Below are positions 1-5,569 of a stretch of 11,716 bases of DNA, one piece after another. This stretch comes from Fimbriimonadaceae bacterium (GTDB lineage: Bacteria; Armatimonadota; Fimbriimonadia; Fimbriimonadales; Fimbriimonadaceae), in assembly GCA_020851885.1 (NCBI GenBank), contig JADZBW010000336.1, positions 1 to 11,716 of the forward strand. Direction: 5' to 3'. The first letter of the stretch is position 1, and each line of letters starts with the position of its first letter. Made by a program: the position numbers and the translations under genes. The notes under the pieces are model-generated. The model had not been told where the DNA came from and searched no databases. It worked only from the letters and a program-made list of their open reading frames with translations.

Positions 1-1592
1 ATTCATTGCCGGTCAGCGCGATGCCGGTCGACGGACGGTTCCCAAGCGGGTCGGCCCAGTGGGAAAAGCGAAATGTCGCGGATACGGTGCCCGTCTGGAG
101 TCCCGACATCTGCATCCAGTGCGGCAATTGCAGCTACGTCTGTCCTCACAGCTGCATCCGTTCGAAGCTGTTTGACAAAGAGCTCTTAACCAACGCTCCC
201 CGGGAATTCAAGTCCAATGTCATCGATGCCAAAGGTTTTCCCGAGACCCGATACACCCTCCAGATCTATATGGAAGACTGCACTGGGTGTGGACTCTGCG
301 TCGAGGCATGCCCGGTAAAGAGCACCGAGAAGGCAGGTGTCAAGGCGATCAATATGGTGGAAAAGGACGGCCAAGAAATCGCCAACCGCGAGCAACTGTC
401 CTTCTTCGAGACCTTGCCGAACAACGATCGCGCCTACGTCGACTTTGGAACGGTGCGGGGCACCCAATTCCTGGAGCCCACCTTCGAGTTCTCGGGCGCT
501 TGCGCTGGGTGCGGCGAAACCCCTTACCTAAAGCTTGCCACCCAGCTTTTTGGCGATCGAATGCTCGTCGCCAATGCCAGCGGATGCAGTTCGGTCTACG
601 GGGGAAGCCTGCCCACGACTCCTTGGTCGGTGAACAGCGAGGGACGCGGTCCCGCTTGGGCGACATCCCTGTTCGAGGACAATGCCGAGTTTGGTCTTGG
701 CATGAGGATTTCCGCCGATCGCCACATGGCCCTGGCTGGCAAGCTCCTCCACGAACTTAAGCATGAAGTTGGCGAAGAGCTTGTCGAAGATCTGGTGCAT
801 AGCCCGCAACGCCATGAGTCCGAGATTCGGCGGCAAAGAGCGCGAGTCGCAAACCTGAAGGCGAACTTGAACGCGCTCCTATTGAAGGAACAAAAGGGAT
901 CGCTCCGCCAGGCGGTCCAGCAGCTGATTTCGGTGGCGGATTCCCTTGTCCGCCGAAGCGTCTGGATTGTGGGAGGAGATGGTTGGGCGTACGACATTGG
1001 AAGTGGGGGCGTCGACCATGTTATGGCAAGCGGCCGGGATGTCAACTTGCTCGTCCTCGACAACGAGGTCTATGCCAACACCGGCGGACAGTCCTCGAAA
1101 GCCACACCCATTTCGGCGGTCGCCAAGTTCGCCAATACGGGCAAGCACAGCGCCAAGAAAGACCTCGCCATCCAGGCGATCGCCTACGGTAACGTCTATG
1201 TGGCGCGGATTGCGATGGGCGCCAATCCCCAGCAAACCCTGACTGCTTTTCGCGAGGCGGAAGCCTATTCCGGGCCGTCGCTCATCATCGCCTACAGCCA
1301 CTGCATCGCCCATGGCATCTCGATGCAGATGGGGTTGGAGCAGCAAAACCTCGCCGTCCACTCCGGTTACTGGCCGTTGATTCGGTACAACCCCGAAGTG
1401 GTTGGCTCCGGCGAAAACCCGTTTATCTTGGACTCGGCTCGACCCACGGTCAAGCTGAAAGATTTTGCAGAGAATGAACTCCGCTTCCGAATGTTGCGGC
1501 ACACCAATCCGAACGAGGCTGAGCAGATGTTTTCGGACGCCCAGGAGCAGCTCAGAAGGCACTGGGACCTTTACGAACGCATGGCTGAATGA
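1..1592 (+). CDS. nifJ: Pyruvate:ferredoxin (flavodoxin) oxidoreductase, C-terminal part (5' end outside window)
   Basis: Oxidative decarboxylation of pyruvate to acetyl-CoA and CO2 with reduction of ferredoxin or flavodoxin, in the cytoplasm. The reading frame is open to the left edge (first full codon at base 3), and the family is about 1,170-1,200 residues, so roughly the last 45% is present. Numbering from the TTG at base 6: a bacterial ferredoxin domain with two CxxCxxC clusters (CIQCGNC starting at Cys36, then CTGCGLC); then the four ligands of the proximal 4Fe-4S cluster, CAGC at 166-169, Cys in NASGC at about 194, and Cys in SHCIAHG at about 433; and the thiamine-diphosphate motif GDGWAYDIG followed by NTGG. 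All ligands I expect are intact. The TTG at base 6 is an internal leucine, because the PVSAMPVDG context continues upstream in the family. The stop at 1590-1592 lies 23 bases before the next start, so the two genes are probably co-transcribed. A paralogue lies at the other end of the window. Confidence 0.95.
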   Translation, partial: SLPVSAMPVDGRFPSGSAQWEKRNVADTVPVWSPDICIQCGNCSYVCPHSCIRSKLFDKELLTNAPREFKSNVIDAKGFPETRYTLQIYMEDCTGCGLCVEACPVKSTEKAGVKAINMVEKDGQEIANREQLSFFETLPNNDRAYVDFGTVRGTQFLEPTFEFSGACAGCGETPYLKLATQLFGDRMLVANASGCSSVYGGSLPTTPWSVNSEGRGPAWATSLFEDNAEFGLGMRISADRHMALAGKLLHELKHEVGEELVEDLVHSPQRHESEIRRQRARVANLKANLNALLLKEQKGSLRQAVQQLISVADSLVRRSVWIVGGDGWAYDIGSGGVDHVMASGRDVNLLVLDNEVYANTGGQSSKATPISAVAKFANTGKHSAKKDLAIQAIAYGNVYVARIAMGANPQQTLTAFREAEAYSGPSLIIAYSHCIAHGISMQMGLEQQNLAVHSGYWPLIRYNPEVVGSGENPFILDSARPTVKLKDFAENELRFRMLRHTNPNEAEQMFSDAQEQLRRHWDLYERMAE

Positions 1593-1603
1593 CCGGATTC
1601 GAT

Positions 1604-1607
1604 GGAG
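1604..1607 (+). promoter_or_regulatory. Ribosome binding site GGAG deciding the start of the flavoprotein gene
   Basis: GGAG lies 8 bases before the ATG at 1616. The alternative ATG at 1589 overlaps the PFOR stop and has no comparable site. The protein from 1616 also begins with the typical family N-terminus MDLSTKYLGL. Confidence 0.65.
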
Positions 1608-1615
1608 AAAATCTG

Positions 1616-2617
1616 ATGGACTTAAGCACGAAATACCTTGGCCTCGACTTGAAGCATCCGCTCATCGCTTCTTCATCTCCCCAATCCAAGAGCTTGGAAG
1701 GCGTGAAGCGCCTTGCCGATGCCGGGGCGGCGGCAATATCGCTTTTCTCGCTTTTCGAGGAACAGATTCGCCATGAGCAGGAGAAGATCGAGTTTCTGAT
1801 CGGGCGAACCACTTATACCAGCGCCGAGTCCCTCAGCTTCTTCCCGCAGTCACAGGATTACAATGTGGGTCCTGGCGAGTACCTCGAACTGATTTATCAA
1901 GCCTCCCGAGCTACCGATATCCCGATTATCGCCAGCCTCAATGGGGTCACTGAGCATGGCTGGATCGAGTACGCGAAGGACATGGTAGAGGCAGGCGCGA
2001 AGGCTCTGGAACTCAACATCTTCTTTCTCCCCGTCGACATCCATGTGTCTTCCGCCGAAGTGGAAGAGCAGTATGTGAACGTCGTTCAGGCGGTTCGCCA
2101 CGCGGTGACGGTGCCGATCGTCGTCAAACTTTCACCTTTCTTCAGTTCGACTGGCCACATGGCGCAGCGATTGGTCAAGGCCGGCGCAAATGGGCTCATT
2201 CTCTTTAATCGGTTCTATCAGCCGGACTTCGACATCGAGAACCGGGTGGTGGAATCTCGGCTCGAACTCAGCCATCAGTCGGAAATCAGGCTTCCATTGC
2301 TCTGGATTTCCGTGCTCTATGGGCATATGCATTGCTCGCTGGCGGCGACTAGCGGAGTGCAAGGAGCCACCGAAGTGGTGAAGTACCTGATGGCGGGTGC
2401 GGACGCGGTGATGACGACCTCCTCCCTGCTGCGCCACGGCGAATCGCACCTCGGTGTGATCCTCGCGGGGCTGGAAACGTGGATGGCCGCCCACCGAATC
2501 GAGTCGGTGGAACAGATGAAGGGCTCCATGAGCCTGCAAAACTGCGCCGAGCCGGAGGCCTTTGTGCGCGCGAACTACCTGAAAATTCTGCAAAGCTACG
2601 GCAAATCGCGGGTTTAG
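1616..2617 (+). CDS. Dihydroorotate dehydrogenase-like FMN protein (nifJ-associated)
   Basis: A 333-residue TIM-barrel flavoprotein related to dihydroorotate dehydrogenase (DHOD), of the 'DHOD-like' group often encoded beside nifJ. Its reaction is unknown to me. Visible are MDLSTKYLGLDLKHPLIASS at the N-terminus; ELN at 132-134, the strand that in true DHODs carries the catalytic Cys or Ser (consensus ELNxSCPN) but here reads ELNIFFLPVD; VVKLSPFF, the substrate and flavin strand; GANGLILFNR; and a C-terminal GADAVMTTSSLL phosphate-binding region. The catalytic Cys/Ser is absent, so pyrimidine synthesis is unlikely. Close spacing behind PFOR suggests a redox role linked to ferredoxin or pyruvate metabolism, which is inference. 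A longer start at 1589 (342 residues) is possible but less likely. Confidence 0.85.
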   Translation: MDLSTKYLGLDLKHPLIASSSPQSKSLEGVKRLADAGAAAISLFSLFEEQIRHEQEKIEFLIGRTTYTSAESLSFFPQSQDYNVGPGEYLELIYQASRATDIPIIASLNGVTEHGWIEYAKDMVEAGAKALELNIFFLPVDIHVSSAEVEEQYVNVVQAVRHAVTVPIVVKLSPFFSSTGHMAQRLVKAGANGLILFNRFYQPDFDIENRVVESRLELSHQSEIRLPLLWISVLYGHMHCSLAATSGVQGATEVVKYLMAGADAVMTTSSLLRHGESHLGVILAGLETWMAAHRIESVEQMKGSMSLQNCAEPEAFVRANYLKILQSYGKSRV

Positions 2618-2627
2618 CCCGAACCCG
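2609..2627 (+). terminator. Hairpin over the stop codon of the flavoprotein gene, weak terminator candidate
   Basis: CGGGTT and AACCCG can pair as a 6-base stem around a 7-base loop that begins at the TAG stop. There is no T tract after it, so intrinsic termination is doubtful. The stronger palindromes of the repeat island start about 45 bases downstream and could serve instead. Confidence 0.3.
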
Positions 2628-2658
2628 GAAAGGATGATTGTCGCGCGGATGAGGTTGC

Positions 2659-2937
2659 TTCTGGGATTGATGCAACCCTTTCAGGGTTGGATGGTCGTAT
2701 TGGTGTTCCCGGTTCCCAGGGTTGCTCCTTCGTCGCATCCCGGGCTGGAATCTTGGCATCCCTTTGGGATGCACTCGTTCGCATGGAGCATTCCCAGTTC
2801 CGGTCCGAACCCCGGGCTGGTATCTTGGCGTCGATTGGGGATGCGCACCTGCCCACCCTGAAAGGGTGTCCAAACCTCAGCCCAGGGTTTGACCCGGGGT
2901 CGTCATCATCCCGGCCATCCCGCACCCTGAAAGGGTG
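2659..2937. repeat. Repeat unit 1 of the palindromic island (A-C-B-D-B order)
   Basis: Element A, CAACCCTTTCAGGGTTG, is at 2673-2689 (6-base stem, 5-base loop). Element C runs 2715-2744 as an imperfect long-loop stem, followed by CATCCCTTTGGGATG at 2757-2771. A partial second C tail lies around 2812-2845. Element B, CACCCTGAAAGGGTG, is at 2854-2868 and again at 2923-2937, with element D (CCCAGGGTTTGACCCGGGG, imperfect) at 2881-2899 between them. The core of B is the reverse complement of the core of A, so A and B are one palindrome family in opposite orientations, as in BIMEs. The first 12 bases (2659-2670) match the last four codons of the transposase gene. I see no gene in this stretch; frames open through it only reflect the repeats. 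Confidence 0.85.
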
Positions 2938-2948
2938 CCCAGAAAATG

Positions 2949-3192
2949 GATGCAACCCTTTCAGGGTTGGATGGGTGATTGGGGTTCCCAATGCCCAGGG
3001 TAGCTCCTTCGTCGCACCCTGGGCTGGTATCTTGGCATCCCCTTGGGATGTACTCGTTCATCTGAGGCTCGGAGATGTGGGCTAGGGCCTGTTGGGCTGG
3101 GTATTCCCACCCTGAAAGGGTGTCCAAACCTCAGCCCAGGGTTTGACCCTGGGTAGGCAGCAACCCCACACATCCCGCACCCTGAAAGGGTG
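2949..3192. repeat. Repeat unit 2 of the palindromic island (A-C-B-D-B)
   Basis: Same order as unit 1: A at 2953-2969; C at 2994-3023, where CCCAGGGT and ACCCTGGG pair over 8 bases around a 14-base loop; CATCCCCTTGGGATG at 3036-3050; B at 3108-3122; D, a perfect CCCAGGGTTTGACCCTGGG (8-base stem, 3-base loop), at 3135-3153; and B at 3178-3192. Bases 2949-3041 are identical to 3774-3866 (93 bases). Bases 3106-3149 match 2852-2895 (44 bases), and 3171-3205 match 2916-2950 (35 bases). The A-to-A distance from unit 1 is 280 bases. Confidence 0.88.
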
Positions 3193-3296
3193 CCCAGAAA
3201 ATGGAAGCATTCCTTTCAGGGTTGGATGGACGTACCGGCGTTCTCACGGTTTGACCCTGGATAGACATCAACCGCGACCCAACCCTGTAGGGGTTG
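3193..3296. repeat. Degenerate repeat unit 3, left flank of the transposase gene
   Basis: A decayed A element (CATTCCTTTCAGGGTTG, 3208-3224) keeps the right arm and the GGATGG that follows other A copies. A decayed half of D (GGTTTGACCCTGG, around 3248-3260) follows. A variant A palindrome, CAACCCTGTAGGGGTTG, lies at 3280-3296 with a changed loop. This last palindrome is 32 bases before the transposase start and is the nearest candidate for a left-end recognition hairpin. Confidence 0.7.
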
Positions 3297-3322
3297 CACT
3301 ACGAAACCATTTGCAATATCCT
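3294..3322 (+). promoter_or_regulatory. Possible leaderless promoter of the transposase
   Basis: TATCCT at 3317-3322 lies 6 bases before the ATG at 3329, the TANNNT-N6-ATG spacing of leaderless starts. A weak TTGCAC at 3294-3299 sits 17 bases upstream of it and overlaps the right arm of the variant palindrome at 3280-3296. There is no Shine-Dalgarno sequence before the ATG. The -35 match is poor, so this is tentative. Confidence 0.3.
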
Positions 3323-3328
3323 AATTTC

Positions 3329-3775
3329 ATGCCGCAGTCCCTGGCCGCCAACTACATCCATGTGATCTTCTCGACCAAACACCGGCATCCCTTCCTCGCC
3401 GATCCCGAGCGAAGGGCAAATTGCCATGCCTACATCGGCGGAATCTGCCGCAAATTGGGCTCGCCGGCACTATCGATTGGCGGAGTCGAGGATCACATCC
3501 ATATTTTGATAAACCTCCACAAGGGCGTCGCCCTGTCTGACTTGCTTCGTGAAATCAAGCAGTCCTCGAGCCAGTGGATGCATGTCGAGATGCCTGACTT
3601 TGGGTGGCAAAATGGCTACGCTGCTTACTCCATTTCCGCGACGCATCTTCCCGCGGTCCGTCGTTATTTCGAGACGCAGGAAGAACACCATAGCAAGCGA
3701 TCTTTCCAGACCGAGCTTCGAGAGATCATGGCGGAAAATGGGTTGGAATGGGACGAGCGGTATTTCTGGGATTGA
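3329..3775 (+). CDS. IS200/IS605-like (REP-associated type) HUH/Y1 transposase
   Basis: A 148-residue single-strand DNA transposase of the COG1943/Y1 family, which cuts and rejoins DNA through a 5'-phosphotyrosine at hairpin-marked ends. The N-terminus is MPQSLAANYIHVIFSTKHRHP. The HUH motif is H56-I57-H58 in GGVEDHIHIL. The catalytic tyrosine is most likely Tyr113 in VRRYFETQEEH, which aligns with the VxxYIxxQ helix of IS608 TnpA. The C-terminus is ERYFWD. Length is usual for this subgroup and the frame is intact, so it is probably functional. An in-frame extension upstream runs only through repeats, so I take the ATG at 3329. The gene is bracketed by palindromes at 3280-3296 and 3778-3794, and no TnpB accessory gene is present. 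It could be a plain IS200-type element or a domesticated RAYT that mobilises the surrounding repeats; the repeated mosaic favours the latter. Confidence 0.92.
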   Translation: MPQSLAANYIHVIFSTKHRHPFLADPERRANCHAYIGGICRKLGSPALSIGGVEDHIHILINLHKGVALSDLLREIKQSSSQWMHVEMPDFGWQNGYAAYSISATHLPAVRRYFETQEEHHSKRSFQTELREIMAENGLEWDERYFWD

Positions 3776-3900
3776 TGCAACCCTTTCAGGGTTGGATGGG
3801 TGATTGGGGTTCCCAATGCCCAGGGTAGCTCCTTCGTCGCACCCTGGGCTGGTATCTTGGCATCCCTTTGGGATACGCACAAGCTCACCCTGAAGGGGTG
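3764..3900. repeat. Repeat unit 4, directly after the transposase (A-C-B)
   Basis: A at 3778-3794 starts 2 bases after the transposase stop. C runs 3819-3848 (8-base stem, 14-base loop), with CATCCCTTTGGGATA at 3861-3875 and a B variant, CACCCTGAAGGGGTG, at 3886-3900. Bases 3774-3866 are identical to unit 2. Bases 3764-3799, which include the last four codons of the transposase, are identical to 2659-2694 of unit 1. This is the likely right end of the element. Confidence 0.85.
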
Positions 3901-3916
3901 CCCACAACAAGGAATG

Positions 3917-3976
3917 CAACCCTTTCAGGGTTGGATGGCCGTATTGGTGTCACCGGTTCCCAGGGTTTGACCCCGG
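3917..3976. repeat. Repeat unit 5 (A then partial D), abutting the dehydrogenase stop
   Basis: A at 3917-3933 is followed by GGATGGCCGTATTGGTG, closest to the flank of the unit 1 A copy, and then by an imperfect D (CCCAGGGTTTGACCCCGG) at 3959-3976. The unit ends 6 bases before the stop codon of the minus-strand dehydrogenase gene, so its transcript would carry these hairpins at the 3' end. They may help termination or RNA stability, which is inference. Confidence 0.75.
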
Positions 3977-3981
3977 ATTGG

Positions 3982-5124
3982 CTAATCTGCCAGCAGCGAC
4001 CGCGCGATAACCACCCGCTGGATCTCGCTGGTGCCTTCATAGATCTCAGTAATCCGCTGATCGCGGTAGAGCCGCTCCACCTTGAACTCTTTCATGTAGC
4101 CGTAGCCTCCATGGATCTGCAGCGCCTTGTGGCAGACCCGGTGCGCCATCTCGGCCGCATACAGCTTGATCATCGCCGACTCTTTGGTATGGCGGATATG
4201 CTGATCTTTCATCCACGCCACCCGATACAACATGGTCTTGGCCATTTCGATCTCAGTCGCCATGTCGGCCAGCATGAATTGGATCGCTTGGAAATCGGCG
4301 ATCTTGCTCCCAAACTGGGTGCGGTCTTTGGCGTACTTCACCGCTTCCTCCAAGGCGCCCTCGGCGATGCCCACCGCCTGTGCCGCAATGCCGATCCGCC
4401 CGCCATCTAGGGTGGTGAGTGCGACGTTCAAGCCCTTGTTCTCGGTTCCAAGGAGGGCGGTTGCGGGAACCCGGCAATCCCGGAAGACCATCTCGGTCGT
4501 GCTGGAGGACCGGATACCCAGTTTGTTCTCGTGCCGTCCAACCTCGAAGCCCGGGGTCTTGCTGGGAATCAGAAAGGCGGAGATGCCCTTTGCGCCTTTG
4601 TCGAGATCGGTCTGGAAGAATCCGATGATCACGTCGGCAAATCCGCCGTTGGTCGTGAAGTTCTTGGTGCCGTTAAGGACGAAGTGGTCGCCGTCTCGGG
4701 TGGCGGTGGCTTTCATGCCGCCCGGATCCGAACCGGCGCCGCCTTCCGTGAGGGCGAAGCAGCCCATCCATTCGCCCACAGCGAGTTTTGGCAAATACTC
4801 CCGTTTCTGCTCCTCGGCGCCCCACTTGACGATGGTGTCGTTGACCAACGAATTCTGGACGGAAACCGCAACGGCGGTGCCGGCGTCGACCTTGCTCAAT
4901 TCGATCATCACATCGGCGTAAGGCAGAGCGCCAAGGGCATTGCCGCCATACTCCTCGGGAACGGTCATCCCGTAGAAGCCAAGTTCGCCAAGCTCACGCA
5001 GCGCATCGAAATTGACTTCCTGCTTTTCGTCGAACTCATGAGCCGTTGGAGAAAGCCGGTTCTCGGCAAATCTCCTGGCGACATCGCGAGTGAGGCGATG
5101 CTCTTCGCTGAACGTGAAATCCAT
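3982..5124 (-). CDS. Short-chain acyl-CoA dehydrogenase (butyryl- or isobutyryl-CoA type)
   Basis: A 380-residue FAD enzyme that makes the alpha,beta-double bond of a short acyl-CoA and passes electrons to electron-transfer flavoprotein. From the ATG at 5124: N-terminal helical domain MDFTFSEEHRLTRD; middle beta domain with FALTEGGAGSD (123-133), a flavin and substrate motif; C-terminal helical domain with RTQFG (268-272) and QIHGGYGYMKE; and the catalytic base Glu363 in IYEGTSEIQ, the position used by short- and medium-chain enzymes. The length is standard. The ATG overlaps the stop of the B12-binding gene by one base (TAATG) and has a GGAGG 7 bases before that junction, so the start 36 bases further upstream is less likely. 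As last gene of the mutase operon, its substrate is probably butyryl-CoA made by the mutase, or isobutyryl-CoA itself; sequence alone does not decide. Confidence 0.92.
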   Translation of the reverse strand: MDFTFSEEHRLTRDVARRFAENRLSPTAHEFDEKQEVNFDALRELGELGFYGMTVPEEYGGNALGALPYADVMIELSKVDAGTAVAVSVQNSLVNDTIVKWGAEEQKREYLPKLAVGEWMGCFALTEGGAGSDPGGMKATATRDGDHFVLNGTKNFTTNGGFADVIIGFFQTDLDKGAKGISAFLIPSKTPGFEVGRHENKLGIRSSSTTEMVFRDCRVPATALLGTENKGLNVALTTLDGGRIGIAAQAVGIAEGALEEAVKYAKDRTQFGSKIADFQAIQFMLADMATEIEMAKTMLYRVAWMKDQHIRHTKESAMIKLYAAEMAHRVCHKALQIHGGYGYMKEFKVERLYRDQRITEIYEGTSEIQRVVIARSLLAD

Positions 5125-5543
5125 TACTTTGCCTCCATGCGAGGGTGGGTCCGAACCCAATCGCGGATGTACTCGGCGATCGTGCCGGGATCGTCGCCTG
5201 GACCAAACAGCTTCCCGACTCCCAGAGCCGTAAGAGTCTCTTGATCCTTGGTGGGGATGATGCCACCCCCGGTAAGCAATCGATCGCCCAGACCTTGGTC
5301 GACCATCAGTTCACGCACGCGCTTGAAGTGGGTCATGTGGGCGCCAGAAAGTACGGAAAGCCCGACGGCGTCGGCGTCTTCATCGATGGCAGCCGCTACG
5401 ATGGACTCTGGGGTTTGACGAAGCCCGAGGTACACGACCTCCATCCCGGCCTCCACCAGGGATCGGGCGACAACTTTGGCGCCACGGTCATGGCCGTCCA
5501 GACCTGGTTTGCCGATGACCACTTTGATTGGATATTCGCTCAT
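5124..5543 (-). CDS. icmB: B12-binding small subunit of acyl-CoA mutase (isobutyryl-CoA mutase small subunit)
   Basis: A 139-residue cobalamin-binding domain protein, close to the roughly 136 residues of IcmB and HcmB. It holds adenosylcobalamin in the base-off/His-on form and pairs with the large subunit to form the mutase. Visible are the B12 signature DxHxxG as D16-G-H18-D-R-G21 with His18 as lower cobalt ligand, the SVLSGAH loop near 63-69, and TGGG at 91-94, all in a flavodoxin-like fold beginning YPIKVVIGKPGLDGHDRG. The frame is open 177 bases further upstream, but that stretch overlaps the mutase gene and does not look like protein, so I choose the ATG at 5543. It starts 26 bases after the large-subunit stop, and its stop overlaps the next ATG. 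Confidence 0.9.
   Translation of the reverse strand: MSEYPIKVVIGKPGLDGHDRGAKVVARSLVEAGMEVVYLGLRQTPESIVAAAIDEDADAVGLSVLSGAHMTHFKRVRELMVDQGLGDRLLTGGGIIPTKDQETLTALGVGKLFGPGDDPGTIAEYIRDWVRTHPRMEAK
5132..5136 (-). promoter_or_regulatory. Ribosome binding site GGAGG for the dehydrogenase, inside the upstream gene
   Basis: GGAGG on the minus strand lies 7 bases before the ATG at 5124, within the last codons of the B12-binding gene. Together with the TAATG junction it points to translational coupling and fixes the dehydrogenase start. Confidence 0.7.
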
Positions 5544-5569
5544 GACTTCTTTGAACTTCCTGTCGAATC

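Larger units (their letters stand above)
2659..3976. mobile_element. REP/BIME-like repeat island with its transposase ('REPtron'-like)
   Basis: At least fifteen palindrome copies in four types (A, B, C, D) flank one Y1 transposase gene on both sides. The island fills the space between the convergent flavoprotein gene (ending at 2617) and the acyl-CoA dehydrogenase gene (ending at 3982). Long identical stretches join the left and right halves, up to 93 bases. Exact element boundaries and any target duplication cannot be read here; the outermost recognisable bases are 2659 and about 3976. Calling it REP/BIME-like rests on inverted palindrome pairs, a Y1 transposase and an intergenic setting. 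Genome-wide copy number is unknown. Confidence 0.7.

Noticed and set aside
879..1562. 227-codon minus-strand frame opposite PFOR
   Set aside because: It lies entirely inside the conserved PFOR sequence in another frame and resembles no family.
2687..3085. Open frames through the repeat island (both strands, 70-170 codons)
   Set aside because: Their peptides repeat the island's DNA pattern (for example TLKGCP, FRVGW), they overlap each other, and none has a ribosome site or family resemblance.
3143..3328. 62-residue N-terminal extension of the transposase
   Set aside because: It is translated repeat sequence from a TTG; the family N-terminus starts at the ATG at 3329.
2659..3976. CRISPR array
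   Set aside because: Repeats are themselves palindromes of several types with irregular spacing, the intervening sequence is also repeated, and no cas gene is present.
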